Below, one piece after another: positions 9,720 to 19,536 of a DNA stretch of 64,000 bases. The DNA lies in contig CAWUIP010000007.1 in NCBI GenBank assembly GCA_963922415.1, positions 3,102 to 67,101 of the forward strand, written 5' to 3'. The position numbers and the translations under genes are program-made. Position 1 is the stretch's first letter. Every line of letters begins with the position of its first letter. The notes beneath the pieces were generated by a model. The model made no database searches, was not told the origin of the DNA, and worked only from the letters and a program-made list of their open reading frames with translations. This DNA is from Aliishimia sp963922415. GTDB taxonomy: Bacteria; Pseudomonadota; Alphaproteobacteria; Rhodobacterales; Rhodobacteraceae.

Positions 9720-10046
9720 GTGATTAACTGGGATAAAGTGAACGAGTTGCGTGACGAGATTGGCGCAGAAGACTTTTCGGAAGTCGTCGAATTGTTTCTG
9801 GAAGAGGTGGAAGAAACACTCACAAAAGTTGGCGAAGCCGGTCGCTCAATGGAACATGACATGCACTTTTTGAAGGGTTCCGCTTTGAACTTGGGCTTTC
9901 ATGATTTTTCAGAGCTTTGCCGAGCCGGGGAAGAAGCTGCGGCAAATAATCCGATGGCTGAGGTGGACGCCGCAAAAATTAAGGACTGTTATCAAGCATC
10001 CCGTGCGCTTTTCATTTCCGAACTCAGCAGCCGCTTGGCGAGTTGA
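9720..10046 (+). CDS. Histidine phosphotransfer (Hpt) domain protein
   Basis: 108 residues, a single four-helix Hpt domain. His49 in HFLKGSALNLGF is the expected phosphorylation site. The GTG start was chosen because GGTGAGG sits six bases ahead of it; an in-frame TTG eight codons upstream lacks such a site. It has no kinase or receiver domain of its own, so it should pass phosphate between a hybrid kinase and a receiver, the nearest candidate being the divergent REC-PP2C protein. Partners are inferred from position only. Confidence 0.8.
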   Translation: MINWDKVNELRDEIGAEDFSEVVELFLEEVEETLTKVGEAGRSMEHDMHFLKGSALNLGFHDFSELCRAGEEAAANNPMAEVDAAKIKDCYQASRALFISELSSRLAS

Positions 10047-10048
10047 TA

Positions 10049-10861
10049 TCACACGAGTTTGTACATTTGCTTTGGATCAATTTCCCCAAATTCGTCCACG
10101 ACCTTTGATTTCAAAATCTGCATTCCTGTGATCCAACGATCATGGTCCGTCGCGCGCAAGGCTGTGTATTGCGCCACTTGCGGGTGCGATAAAATCAGAA
10201 ACTTATCAGCTTTGACCCCGGTGATCACCGCGTCTGCGACTTCATTGGCCGAGAGCAGGTTGGGAATGTCCGCAGCATCATTGCCGCTTAGACCAATAAG
10301 CGGGGTTGCTACATATTGCGGGCATAGAACGGACACCCCAATCCCATCTTTCCCGTGCATTATCGCAAGCGACTCCGCAAAACTCAGTGCTGCGTGTTTC
10401 GTCGCACTATAGGCCGCGTCACCAATCTGGTTCAAAAGACCGGCGGCAGACGCAACGTTGATGAAGTATCCGGCACCACTATCCAGCATTTGTGGAAGCA
10501 ATGCGCGTGCAGCCCAAACGTGCGCCATGACATGAACGCGCCAATTCAAGTCCCAATCTGCGTCCGACGCTGACGCAACATGTCCGGGTTCACCCTTTGC
10601 GAGCCCAGCGTTTGAGACAAAAACATCAATAGGACCAAGGGTCTCGGTCACCTCCGCGATCAGGGTCTGAACGCCAGCTTCGGTGCTGACATCACAGGGT
10701 ATGGCGTGTGTGTCGAGTTCGGCTGCCACCGCCCGTGCAGACGCTGCATCGCGATCCGAAACCACAACCCGAGCGCCTTCTTGTGCCATAGCTTTACAAA
10801 TCGCAGCACCAATCCCACGCCCGGCTCCCGTCACAACAGCTATTTTTCCTGTAAATTCCAT
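10049..10861 (-). CDS. Short-chain dehydrogenase/reductase (SDR)
   Basis: 270 residues with the classical SDR layout: NAD(P)-binding TGAGRGIG (11-18), structural NAG (85-87) and a catalytic triad of Ser138, Tyr151 and Lys155 (YSATK). The start MEFTGKIAVVTG has GAGGAAG at a good distance; the longer reading adds 23 residues without family resemblance. The substrate is not predictable. It is divergent from argG and convergent with the Hpt gene, whose stop lies only two bases away, so it is probably a single-gene unit. Confidence 0.85.
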   Translation of the reverse strand: MEFTGKIAVVTGAGRGIGAAICKAMAQEGARVVVSDRDAASARAVAAELDTHAIPCDVSTEAGVQTLIAEVTETLGPIDVFVSNAGLAKGEPGHVASASDADWDLNWRVHVMAHVWAARALLPQMLDSGAGYFINVASAAGLLNQIGDAAYSATKHAALSFAESLAIMHGKDGIGVSVLCPQYVATPLIGLSGNDAADIPNLLSANEVADAVITGVKADKFLILSHPQVAQYTALRATDHDRWITGMQILKSKVVDEFGEIDPKQMYKLV

Positions 10862-10991
10862 GCGTCTTCCTCGGAGGCCCACAATAAACTGGTCTGCTGT
10901 GGGCATAGGTTCCTCAACAAGACCGGTCAATCTTGCGACATCCTAACAAACGAGCTATCGGCGGCGAAACGGGAAAAGGAGCCTGGCTGTT

Positions 10992-12209
10992 ATGACTGCC
11001 CCTACAAAAGTTGTTCTCGCCTATTCTGGTGGTCTTGATACATCGATCATTCTGAAGTGGCTTCAAACGGAACGAAACTGCGAGGTCATCACTTTTACCG
11101 CTGACCTGGGGCAAGGCGAAGAACTCGAGCCAGCACGCGCAAAAGCCGAGATGATGGGTGCCAAATCCATCTACATCGAAGACTTGCGCGAGGAGTTTGT
11201 GCGCGACTTTGTTTATCCAATGTTCCGCGCGAATGCTGTCTACGAAGGCCAGTATCTGCTGGGAACGTCGATTGCTCGGCCCCTTATCTCCAAGCGGCTT
11301 GTCGAAATCGCAGAAGCCGAGGGCGCCGATGCGGTATCTCATGGGGCGACGGGTAAGGGCAATGATCAAGTGCGTTTTGAGCTCAGTGCCTACGCCCTTA
11401 ATCCTGATATCAAAGTGATTGCGCCTTGGCGCGAATGGGATTTGACATCGCGCACTAAACTCATCGAGTTTGCCGAAGCGCACCAAATCCCGATCGCAAA
11501 AGACAAGCGTGGCGAGGCACCGTTTTCGGTCGACGCAAATTTGCTTCATACATCCTCTGAAGGCAAAGTGCTAGAAGACCCAGCAGAGGAAGCACCCGAC
11601 TACGTGTATCAAAGAACGACGCATCCCGAGGATGCACCAGATACACCTGAATTCGTCGATATTGGGTTTGAGCGTGGGGATGCCGTATCCATCAATGGCG
11701 TGGCGATGTCTCCTGCCTCGGTACTGACGAAACTAAACGAGTTAGGTGGGCGGCACGGATGTGGGCGACTTGACCTTGTTGAAGGGCGCTTTGTTGGCAT
11801 GAAGTCGCGTGGGATTTACGAAACGCCGGGCGGCACACTGCTGTTGGAAGCGCATCGTGGAATTGAGTCGATCACCTTGGATCGGGGCGCTGCGCATTTA
11901 AAAGATGAGCTGATGCCGCGCTATGCTGAACTAATCTACAATGGGTTCTGGTTCAGCCCCGAACGTGAAATGCTGCAAGCAGCTATCGACAAGAGCCAAG
12001 AACATGTCACCGGGACCGTCCGGCTAAAACTATACAAGGGTCGGGCCGCTTGTGTTGGGCGATGGTCCGAAAAATCGCTCTACTCAGAAGCGCATGTGAC
12101 GTTTGAAGAAGATGCGGGCGCATACGACCAAGCTGATGCGCAGGGGTTTATCCAGCTCAATGCGCTTCGCTTGAAACTACTTGCAGCGCGGGATCGAAAG
12201 TCGCGTTAA
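10992..12209 (+). CDS. argG: Argininosuccinate synthase
   Basis: Condenses citrulline and aspartate with ATP in arginine biosynthesis (cytoplasm). 405 residues, the usual length. The PP-loop AYSGGLDTS (10-18) binds ATP, and conserved blocks such as SHGATGKGNDQVRFE and YETPGGTLL are present. AAGGAG precedes the ATG. It is transcribed alone; its stop overlaps the end of the convergent sulfotransferase-like gene. Confidence 0.97.
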   Translation: MTAPTKVVLAYSGGLDTSIILKWLQTERNCEVITFTADLGQGEELEPARAKAEMMGAKSIYIEDLREEFVRDFVYPMFRANAVYEGQYLLGTSIARPLISKRLVEIAEAEGADAVSHGATGKGNDQVRFELSAYALNPDIKVIAPWREWDLTSRTKLIEFAEAHQIPIAKDKRGEAPFSVDANLLHTSSEGKVLEDPAEEAPDYVYQRTTHPEDAPDTPEFVDIGFERGDAVSINGVAMSPASVLTKLNELGGRHGCGRLDLVEGRFVGMKSRGIYETPGGTLLLEAHRGIESITLDRGAAHLKDELMPRYAELIYNGFWFSPEREMLQAAIDKSQEHVTGTVRLKLYKGRAACVGRWSEKSLYSEAHVTFEEDAGAYDQADAQGFIQLNALRLKLLAARDRKSR

Positions 12210-12910
12210 ATCTTGCGGGCTGACAACGCGTCATAGATGGGCATCGCCTGGTCTACCAAGCGCTGATCTTCGTTGGCGAGCGGCGGCAATGGGCCTTCGG
12301 GCCCACCGAACCCGGTCGAGTTGTGCACGGCCCCATACCAATGCGGTGCCCATGCACCATCTTGCGGTATGCCACCTTTTTGCCAACGCAACATTTTGGA
12401 CGTCCACGGCACTCCAATTTCGTCGCAGAGTTTGTGCAAGACTTCGGCCGGGTTTTGCCGAACATCATAACTGTCGACAACGACAGGGCTCAAATTCTGT
12501 GCCACCATGGCCTTATAGAGCCTCTTTTGCTGATCAAATCCCAAGTCTTCGGATGTCAAATTTTGGCGTTTTTGGCGATAGCTCGCCACCACGCGCGCCG
12601 GATGGCGGATCAGAAAAACATGACGCGCCTGGGCAAACCAATCTGTCGGAAATCCAGACAACATGTGATGTGTCATTTGTTTCGAATACACATGCTTCGG
12701 ACCCGCCTGGACCCATGCCGAAGGGACTTTTTGCGGATCAAGCTCCATTGATGCGAGCGTTTCGGCGCGCATTGGGTGAGTGATCCCAGTTGCGTTTAAG
12801 TAGGCTCCATAGAAGGGCTCATCTATGACAGTGAAATCGTCCCGAGCTGCAAAGCTGTACATCAAAGCTGTCGACAAATTCCGAGGTCCCGACCACATCG
12901 CAACGTGCAT
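12206..12910 (-). CDS. Sulfotransferase-like family protein
   Basis: 234 residues starting MHVAMWSGPRNLSTAL, with AAAGGA six bases ahead of the ATG. The N-terminal SGPRNLST (7-14) resembles the PAPS 5'-phosphosulfate-binding loop, and LIRHPARVVASY (R102, R106, S110) resembles the 3'-phosphate-binding motif of sulfotransferases. Relatives are often labelled sulfotransferase family or HAD-type by homology transfer; the acceptor is unknown. It is divergent from msrA with a 95-base gap and convergent with argG. Confidence 0.72.
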   Translation of the reverse strand: MHVAMWSGPRNLSTALMYSFAARDDFTVIDEPFYGAYLNATGITHPMRAETLASMELDPQKVPSAWVQAGPKHVYSKQMTHHMLSGFPTDWFAQARHVFLIRHPARVVASYRQKRQNLTSEDLGFDQQKRLYKAMVAQNLSPVVVDSYDVRQNPAEVLHKLCDEIGVPWTSKMLRWQKGGIPQDGAWAPHWYGAVHNSTGFGGPEGPLPPLANEDQRLVDQAMPIYDALSARKI

Positions 12911-13005
12911 ATTTCGTCCTTTCAACACTGTGTGAGGCACGCGCCCGTGAGTTGCGCGTGTCTTCTGTGCCATGCAGATGTTCCAATGTAATGCAGGAGA
13001 GGTCC

Positions 13006-13641
13006 ATGTTGAGAAACTCAATTTTATCCGCGATCTTCGCTGTTGGCCTAGTAACCACGGCGCAGGCTGAAACAGACGTCTTGACCGTTGCTGGCGGATG
13101 CTTCTGGTGCGTCGAGGCGGACTTTGAAAAGGTGCGCGGTGTCAAAGAAGTAGTCTCGGGCTTCACCGGCGGACGGGTGGAAAACCCAACGTACAAGCAG
13201 GTCGTGCGCGGTGGCACGGGCCACTACGAAGCGGTGCAGATTACGTTTGATCCGTCCGTTATTTCCCGCGGACAACTTTTGTCTATGTTTCTGCGATCCG
13301 TGGATCCAACCGATGCTGGTGGCCAGTTTTGTGACCGCGGCGAGTCGTATCGCACAGCCATATTTGTAGGGTCTAACCAGGAGAAATCAGCCGCAGCCAC
13401 CGCAGTCGCTTCAGCCGCACGCGACCTCGGACAGGCCGTCGTCACACCAGTCTTGCCGGAAAGCGCTTTCTACCCTGCGGGGGCCGAGCATCAAGATTAC
13501 TACAAAAGCCAGGATCGGGTTTTCACGCGTTTTGGCGTCATCAAGAAGGCCAAAGCCTATCAAAGGTATCGTGATGCGTGCGGACGAGACCAACGCGTAC
13601 GCGAACTTTGGGGAAGTGCCGCGCCTTTTGCGGGCAGTTAG
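13006..13641 (+). CDS. msrA: Peptide methionine sulfoxide reductase A, exported form
   Basis: Reduces methionine-S-sulfoxide in proteins. 211 residues from MLRNSILSAIF, with CAGGAGAGG before the ATG. A signal peptide is visible (charged start, hydrophobic stretch, cleavage after AQA at about residue 21), so it should act in the periplasm, unlike cytoplasmic MsrA. The catalytic motif GCFWC (C32, C35) and the HQDYY block are intact; a likely resolving Cys lies in DACGRDQ. No MsrB domain or neighbour is present. Confidence 0.9.
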   Translation: MLRNSILSAIFAVGLVTTAQAETDVLTVAGGCFWCVEADFEKVRGVKEVVSGFTGGRVENPTYKQVVRGGTGHYEAVQITFDPSVISRGQLLSMFLRSVDPTDAGGQFCDRGESYRTAIFVGSNQEKSAAATAVASAARDLGQAVVTPVLPESAFYPAGAEHQDYYKSQDRVFTRFGVIKKAKAYQRYRDACGRDQRVRELWGSAAPFAGS

Positions 13642-13645
13642 ACAC

Positions 13646-14515
13646 CTATTTCATCGTGAAATCTTCCAGATCTTTCAGGTCTGGAATAACGTCCGCAGTC
13701 CCGCGTCGCGTAACCATGATCGCGGCAGCGCGTGTGGCGGTTTGGAGAGCTTGCTTCATCGGCAAGCTCCGATCCAAGCAAGCTAAAACATAGCCTGCAA
13801 AGGTATCGCCTGCGCCTGTTGTATCCACGGGCTCCACCGCAACCGCCGGAATATGCGTACTTTCGCCCTTAGTGTACCACGTCGCACCTGCTGAGCCCTC
13901 GGTCACGATCACGTCGGAAATACCTAAGTTTTGTGGGGCAGTGCCCAATGCCTTCGCCAATTGCTGGGCTTCGATCTGATTGAGGACTAAGAGATCCAAG
14001 TACGGCACAACGGTTCGCACGGCGTCGGCGTCAAACGGCGCGGCAACGTAGGCCACGTGCAGCCCAAGCTGCTTGGCGAGTTTTGCGCCTTGCACTTGCT
14101 GGTTCGTCTCATTCTGCGTGACAAACCAATCTCCAGACGACGCCTGGGTCAGCGCGTGCGAGACCGCATCTTCGTCAAGTTCAGCGTTTGCGCCGGGCAG
14201 AAGGATGATCGTGTTTTCACCTTTTGCATCCGTTGCGATGATGGCATGGCCTGTGACGGTCGCACCTGTCGAGATAAATCGCGTATCGACCCCGTATTCC
14301 AACAACTGCTGTTTGGCCCAAGTTCCTTCTGCACCCACGCGGCCAATGTGACAAACATGCGCCGCCGCACGCGACGCTGCGACGGAAATGTTGGCGCCCT
14401 TACCGCCAAGTCCGCGCGTGTGAGATGCACAAGCCAAAGTTTCCCCTGGCGCTGGAAGATGTGACACGGAGTAGAAATAATCGGCGTTGATAGAGCCTAA
14501 ATTCCAAACAGTCAT
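13646..14515 (-). CDS. PfkB-family carbohydrate kinase (ribokinase-like)
   Basis: 289 residues. GGKGANISVA (37-46) matches the first PfkB signature and DTTGAGDTFAG (231-241), with catalytic Asp237, the second. The GGKGAN motif is closest to ribokinases, but no ribose transport genes are near, so the sugar is left open. Its ATG overlaps the maeB stop by one base (TGATG), which implies translational coupling with malic enzyme. Confidence 0.87.
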   Translation of the reverse strand: MTVWNLGSINADYFYSVSHLPAPGETLACASHTRGLGGKGANISVAASRAAAHVCHIGRVGAEGTWAKQQLLEYGVDTRFISTGATVTGHAIIATDAKGENTIILLPGANAELDEDAVSHALTQASSGDWFVTQNETNQQVQGAKLAKQLGLHVAYVAAPFDADAVRTVVPYLDLLVLNQIEAQQLAKALGTAPQNLGISDVIVTEGSAGATWYTKGESTHIPAVAVEPVDTTGAGDTFAGYVLACLDRSLPMKQALQTATRAAAIMVTRRGTADVIPDLKDLEDFTMK

Positions 14516-16770
14516 CAGCCCACCTTACAGGCGGCAAGGATCGCCATGTTTAAAATGTCATTGGCTGTATGCGTGGTCGAACAGACTTGAATGGATTCAT
14601 CAACACCACTCAAAATCGGCCCAATGACCGTCGCGCTTGCCATTTCTTGCATCAGTTTGACAGAGATACTCGCCGAATGTCGCGCGGGCACGACCAGGAT
14701 GTTTGCCGGGCCCGTCAGGCGCGAAAACGGATAGGCTTGCTGGGCAACCGAGTTCAATGCCACATCAACCGTCATTTCGCCTTCATACTCAAAGTCGACG
14801 CCACGCCGATCTAGGACTTTGGGCGCCAGATGCATCTTTTCGGCCCGTTCGGAAACAGGATAGCCAAAGGTAGAGAAGCTGACGAAAGCAACGCGTGGCT
14901 CCATGCCTAAGTTGCGGGCCACGGTTGATGCCCGTTCAGCAATCGTGGCCAGGTCTTCTTCATTGGGCCACTCGTGCACCAAAGTGTCCGCTATCAGAAT
15001 GATACGGCCCTTGTGCAAGACTGCTGTTATCCCTGCAGCGCCGTGTTCTGCATCCGCGTCGAACACATGGTTTATCTGATCCAAGACAAACGCAGATTTA
15101 CGCGTCGCACCCGTGACCAAGCCGTCGCCATGCTTATGTGCCAACATCAGCGCAGAGAAGACATGCCGATCACGGGCCGCCAAACGATGGATGTCCTTTT
15201 GATCGAAGCCTTTGCGTTGGAGACGGTCATACAGGAACGACTTGTAAGTCTCTAAATGGGGCGTATTCGCAGCATTTACGATTTCCAGCTCGCGCATTGC
15301 ATCGCCAAGGCCCGCTTCTTCCAGTTTTTCCTTCACGTCCGCTGCGCGCCCGACCACAAGTGCTTTACCGAGGCCAGACCGTTGATACATGACAGCCGCA
15401 CGCAGCGTGCGCGGGTCATCGCCTTCTGCAAAAATCATGCGGGCTTGGTTGGCACGTGCCCGTGCATTGATGCCCCGCAGAATGCTCGCCGTTGGGTCCA
15501 TTCGGCTCTTCAGGCTGACTTCATAAGCGTCCATGTCGATGATCGGACGCCGCGCCGCGCCAGTATCCATACCAGCCTTTGCGACGGCCGTCGGGATACG
15601 GTGAATGAGACGCGGGTCAAACGGCGTAGGAATAATGTAGTCCCTACCAAAGGAAAGATTGCGACCATACGCCAATGCGACTTCGTCTGGAACGTCTTCG
15701 CGCGCCAGTTCCGCTAAGGCGTGTGCACACGCAATTTTCATCTCATCGTTGATGGCGCGTGCATGGATGTCGAGCGCACCACGGAAAAGATACGGAAACC
15801 CAAGCACGTTATTGACTTGGTTGGGGTAATCACTGCGGCCCGTGGCGACGATAGCATCAACGCGCACCTCATGCGCCTCTTCCGGTGTAATCTCGGGGTC
15901 TGGATTCGCCATCGCAAAGATGACAGGGTTATCCGCCATGCGCGCGACCATGTCAGGCGTCACAGCACCTTTGACAGACACGCCCAAAAACACATCCGCG
16001 CCATCCATCGCTTCATCAAGACTTCGCATTTCAGTTTGGACAGCATGCGCAGATTTCCACTGGTTCATGCCTTCGGTACGGCCCTGATAAATGACGCCCT
16101 TCGTATCACACACGATGCAATTGTCATGCCGCGCGCCCATCGCCTTTAGCAGTTCAATACAGGCAATTCCCGCAGCGCCCGCGCCATTCAGAACAATCTT
16201 TACATCTTCGATTTTCTTGCCGGAAATGTGGAGCGCATTGATGAGCCCCGCCGCGCAGATCACAGCCGTCCCATGTTGGTCGTCATGAAAGACGGGTATG
16301 TCCATTTCCTCTTTCAGACGTTGTTCGATGATAAAGCATTCAGGGGCTTTGATATCTTCGAGGTTGATACCGCCAAAGGTTGGGCCCATCAGTTTAACCG
16401 CCTGGCAAAACGCATCAGCGTCCTCAGTGTCCAACTCGATATCGATGGAATTCACATCAGCGAAGCGTTTGAACAGAACGGCCTTACCTTCCATCACGGG
16501 CTTGCTGCCCAGCGCACCAAGATTGCCAAGCCCCAAGACAGCGGTGCCATTGGACACAACCGCAACCAGATTGCCTTTGTTTGTGTAGTCGTAGGCAGTT
16601 GCCGGCGACTCCGCGATGGCAAGGCAAGGAACGGCGACGCCAGGCGAATACGCTAGGCTGAGATCGCGCTGCGTTGTCATTGGAACGCTTGCCTGCACCT
16701 CCCACTTGCCCGGTGTCGGGTCGAGGTGAAAGGCCAATGCCTCTTCGTCCGTGATGCGTGTTTTTGACAT
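14515..16770 (-). CDS. maeB: NADP-dependent malic enzyme with C-terminal phosphotransacetylase-like domain
   Basis: Decarboxylates malate to pyruvate with reduction of NADP, giving NADPH and linking the TCA cycle to gluconeogenesis. 751 residues in two parts: malic enzyme (about 1-430, with SLAYSPGVA, FHDDQHGTA and GAGAAG) and a phosphotransacetylase-like domain (about 430-751). The fused domain is standard for MaeB and is thought to be regulatory (acetyl-CoA sensing), not enzymatic. The gene is divergent from mutS. Confidence 0.95.
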   Translation of the reverse strand: MSKTRITDEEALAFHLDPTPGKWEVQASVPMTTQRDLSLAYSPGVAVPCLAIAESPATAYDYTNKGNLVAVVSNGTAVLGLGNLGALGSKPVMEGKAVLFKRFADVNSIDIELDTEDADAFCQAVKLMGPTFGGINLEDIKAPECFIIEQRLKEEMDIPVFHDDQHGTAVICAAGLINALHISGKKIEDVKIVLNGAGAAGIACIELLKAMGARHDNCIVCDTKGVIYQGRTEGMNQWKSAHAVQTEMRSLDEAMDGADVFLGVSVKGAVTPDMVARMADNPVIFAMANPDPEITPEEAHEVRVDAIVATGRSDYPNQVNNVLGFPYLFRGALDIHARAINDEMKIACAHALAELAREDVPDEVALAYGRNLSFGRDYIIPTPFDPRLIHRIPTAVAKAGMDTGAARRPIIDMDAYEVSLKSRMDPTASILRGINARARANQARMIFAEGDDPRTLRAAVMYQRSGLGKALVVGRAADVKEKLEEAGLGDAMRELEIVNAANTPHLETYKSFLYDRLQRKGFDQKDIHRLAARDRHVFSALMLAHKHGDGLVTGATRKSAFVLDQINHVFDADAEHGAAGITAVLHKGRIILIADTLVHEWPNEEDLATIAERASTVARNLGMEPRVAFVSFSTFGYPVSERAEKMHLAPKVLDRRGVDFEYEGEMTVDVALNSVAQQAYPFSRLTGPANILVVPARHSASISVKLMQEMASATVIGPILSGVDESIQVCSTTHTANDILNMAILAACKVG

Positions 16771-16899
16771 TGGCTGCCGATCCTCCCGTGGCTGGCCTTC
16801 GTCTTATCAACCCAAATCATCCCGCTCAACCAGCCCAATTGGGGCCTTTTCCGCACGATGCGGTCAAAGTAGGGTTCGCCGACGTCAAAGGGGGAAATC

Positions 16900-19536
16900 A
16901 TGACCGTCACGCCCATGATGGCTCAGTATCTAGAGATCAAAGAGGCGCATAAAGACGCGCTTTTATTCTACCGCATGGGTGATTTCTACGAGATGTTTTT
17001 TGACGATGCCGTCGCGGCGGCGACCGCTCTCGACATTGCACTGACAAAACGGGGCAAACACAACGGCGATGACATCCCGATGTGCGGCGTGCCTGTTCAC
17101 GCTGCGGAAGGTTACTTTCTGACGCTCATCCGCAAGGGTTTTCGAGTGGCAGTCTGCGAGCAACTTGAAAGCCCTGCCGAAGCCAAAAAGCGCGGATACA
17201 AGGCGGTCGTGAAACGTGGTGTGACCCGGATCGTCACGCCGGGGACCTTGACCGAGGACACGCTCCTAGATGCGCGGCGGAATAATTATCTCGCCGCCTT
17301 TGCCGAAATTCGTGACCAAGCAGCATTGGCATGGGCGGATGTTTCCACAGGCGATACATATGTTTTGCGGACCACGTCCGCGCGTCTTGGGGCCGAGCTT
17401 GCCCGTTTGAGACCCGCCGAACTCATCGTGTCAGAGACAAACTATCTAGCATTTCAGCACGTAGAGACTGAATTCGGCATCGCCCTGACTGAACAGAGCC
17501 GCGCCAGCTTTGACAGTCAGGCTGGACAGGACCGTTTGTTAAAAACGTATAAGATCGGCAGTCTCGACGCTTTTGGACAATTTGATCGCGCAGAAGTTGC
17601 CGCACTCGGAGCGCTAATTGCCTATGTAGAGTTGACGCAAAAAGGGAAACTGCCCAATCTCGCTCGCCCCAAGCAAGAGTTGGCACGCGGCACCGTGCAA
17701 ATTGATGCAGCAACGCGGCGTAACCTAGAGCTGACACAGTCCATGTCTGGTCGTCGCGGTGGTTCGCTGCTGAGCGTAATTGATGAAACGGCAACTGCAG
17801 CCGGGGCGCGGCTTTTGGAACGTTACGTTGCATCACCTTCGAGGGATGTTGAGCTGATCCAACAGCGCCAAGCCTGCGTTACGCATCTCTTGAACGAAAC
17901 TGAATTGGCCCACTCCCTCAAAGAGGAACTAAAGTCCACTCCGGATGTCGAACGGGCCTTGTCACGGCTTTCGCTTGAACGTGGTGGACCGCGTGATTTG
18001 GGTGCCGTGCGTCGCGCGTTAGAGGCCGCTTGTCGTGTTGAAGTACTCCTATCAGGCTGGGATACCCTGCCTGAAGTGTTGCATCAGGCGCGTTTGGCGT
18101 TGTCCGGGCAGAGTAAACTTCTGCATATGTTGGAGTCGCATCTGACCGCTGATCTACCGGTGCATGTCCGAGACGGCAATTTCATCGCGATGGGTGTCAA
18201 TGAAACCCTGGATGAGGCACGGACGTTGAGGGATCAAGGTCGCCAAGTTATTGCGAGCTTGCAAGAGCGATATCAGTCTCTAACCTCCGTGAACTCACTA
18301 AAGGTCAAGCACAATAACGTGCTGGGGTACTTCGTGGAAACGCCGGCAACACATGCGAAAGCGATGATGGCCGAACCACTTTCCGCCACTTTCATCCACC
18401 GGCAGACAACCGCAAATCAAGTTCGCTTCACAACAACAGAACTGTCCGATCTGGAACGAAAAATTCTGGCCGCAGGCGATGAAGCTTTGCGCATTGAACG
18501 CGACATCTTCGAAACCCTGCGTCAGTCCGTCCTAGAGACAACTGCAGCGTTACAACATGTCAGCATGGCCTTGGCAGAAGTCGACGTGCTCGTCGCCTTT
18601 GCCCAACGCGCGATGCGCGAAGACTGGGTGGCACCGAAACTTGACGACAGCCGCGCATTTCAGATTGTGGAGGGGCGCCACCCTGTGGTGGAAGCCGCGT
18701 TGAAATCAGGCTCAAACAACGCTTTTGTGGCCAATTCTGTCGATCTTTCAGCCGAAGGAGAAACCGCAGCGATCTGGCTTCTGACTGGCCCCAACATGTC
18801 CGGTAAGTCCACGTTCCTTCGCCAGAACGCGCTGATTGCCATATTGGCGCAGATCGGAAGCTATGTTCCAGCCCGCGCTGCGCACATTGGCTGTGTCAGT
18901 CAAATTTTTTCCCGGGTTGGGGCGTCCGATGACCTGGCGCGCGGACGATCAACTTTCATGGTCGAGATGGTTGAAACCGCAGCGATCCTAAATCAATCCG
19001 ACGATCGCGCATTGGTTATTCTTGATGAAATTGGCCGCGGGACAGCCACCTATGACGGCTTGTCAATTGCGTGGGCCGCCCTGGAATATCTTCATGATAT
19101 CAATCGGTGCCGGGCGTTGTTCGCAACACACTACCATGAAATGACCGGCCTCGCGGCGCGCTTGGACGGTTTGCAAAACGCGACCATCGCAGTCAAGGAA
19201 TGGGATGGCGACGTCGTTTTCCTACACGAAGTCCGGGAAGGATCGGCGGATCGCTCTTATGGGGTGCAAGTCGCAAAACTGGCGGGCTTGCCAGACGACG
19301 TCATCGCGCGCGCACGCATGATCCTCGATAAGCTGGAGAAAGGCAGCCGTGAAGATGCGCGCAGTCCCAGCGCGATCATTGATGACTTACCACTTTTTGC
19401 CGCCGCGCCCCCAGAACCAACCATGCCACCAGAAAGCTCGCCAGTTCTAGATCTGTTGGATGACATCCAACCGGACGAACTCAGCCCGCGCCAAGCGCTT
19501 GATCTGATGTATCGGCTTAAGGCCGCACGGGGTTAG
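16900..19536 (+). CDS. mutS: DNA mismatch repair protein MutS
   Basis: Recognises mismatches and starts methyl-independent repair. 878 residues from MTVTPMMAQY, with AAAGGGGG ahead of the ATG. The mismatch-reading FYE motif is at 29-31, Walker A GPNMSGKST at 630-638, followed by DEIGRGTATYDGLS (Walker B and signature) and FATHYHE. Its TAG overlaps the grpE stop by two bases, so the two convergent transcripts run into each other. Confidence 0.97.
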   Translation: MTVTPMMAQYLEIKEAHKDALLFYRMGDFYEMFFDDAVAAATALDIALTKRGKHNGDDIPMCGVPVHAAEGYFLTLIRKGFRVAVCEQLESPAEAKKRGYKAVVKRGVTRIVTPGTLTEDTLLDARRNNYLAAFAEIRDQAALAWADVSTGDTYVLRTTSARLGAELARLRPAELIVSETNYLAFQHVETEFGIALTEQSRASFDSQAGQDRLLKTYKIGSLDAFGQFDRAEVAALGALIAYVELTQKGKLPNLARPKQELARGTVQIDAATRRNLELTQSMSGRRGGSLLSVIDETATAAGARLLERYVASPSRDVELIQQRQACVTHLLNETELAHSLKEELKSTPDVERALSRLSLERGGPRDLGAVRRALEAACRVEVLLSGWDTLPEVLHQARLALSGQSKLLHMLESHLTADLPVHVRDGNFIAMGVNETLDEARTLRDQGRQVIASLQERYQSLTSVNSLKVKHNNVLGYFVETPATHAKAMMAEPLSATFIHRQTTANQVRFTTTELSDLERKILAAGDEALRIERDIFETLRQSVLETTAALQHVSMALAEVDVLVAFAQRAMREDWVAPKLDDSRAFQIVEGRHPVVEAALKSGSNNAFVANSVDLSAEGETAAIWLLTGPNMSGKSTFLRQNALIAILAQIGSYVPARAAHIGCVSQIFSRVGASDDLARGRSTFMVEMVETAAILNQSDDRALVILDEIGRGTATYDGLSIAWAALEYLHDINRCRALFATHYHEMTGLAARLDGLQNATIAVKEWDGDVVFLHEVREGSADRSYGVQVAKLAGLPDDVIARARMILDKLEKGSREDARSPSAIIDDLPLFAAAPPEPTMPPESSPVLDLLDDIQPDELSPRQALDLMYRLKAARG

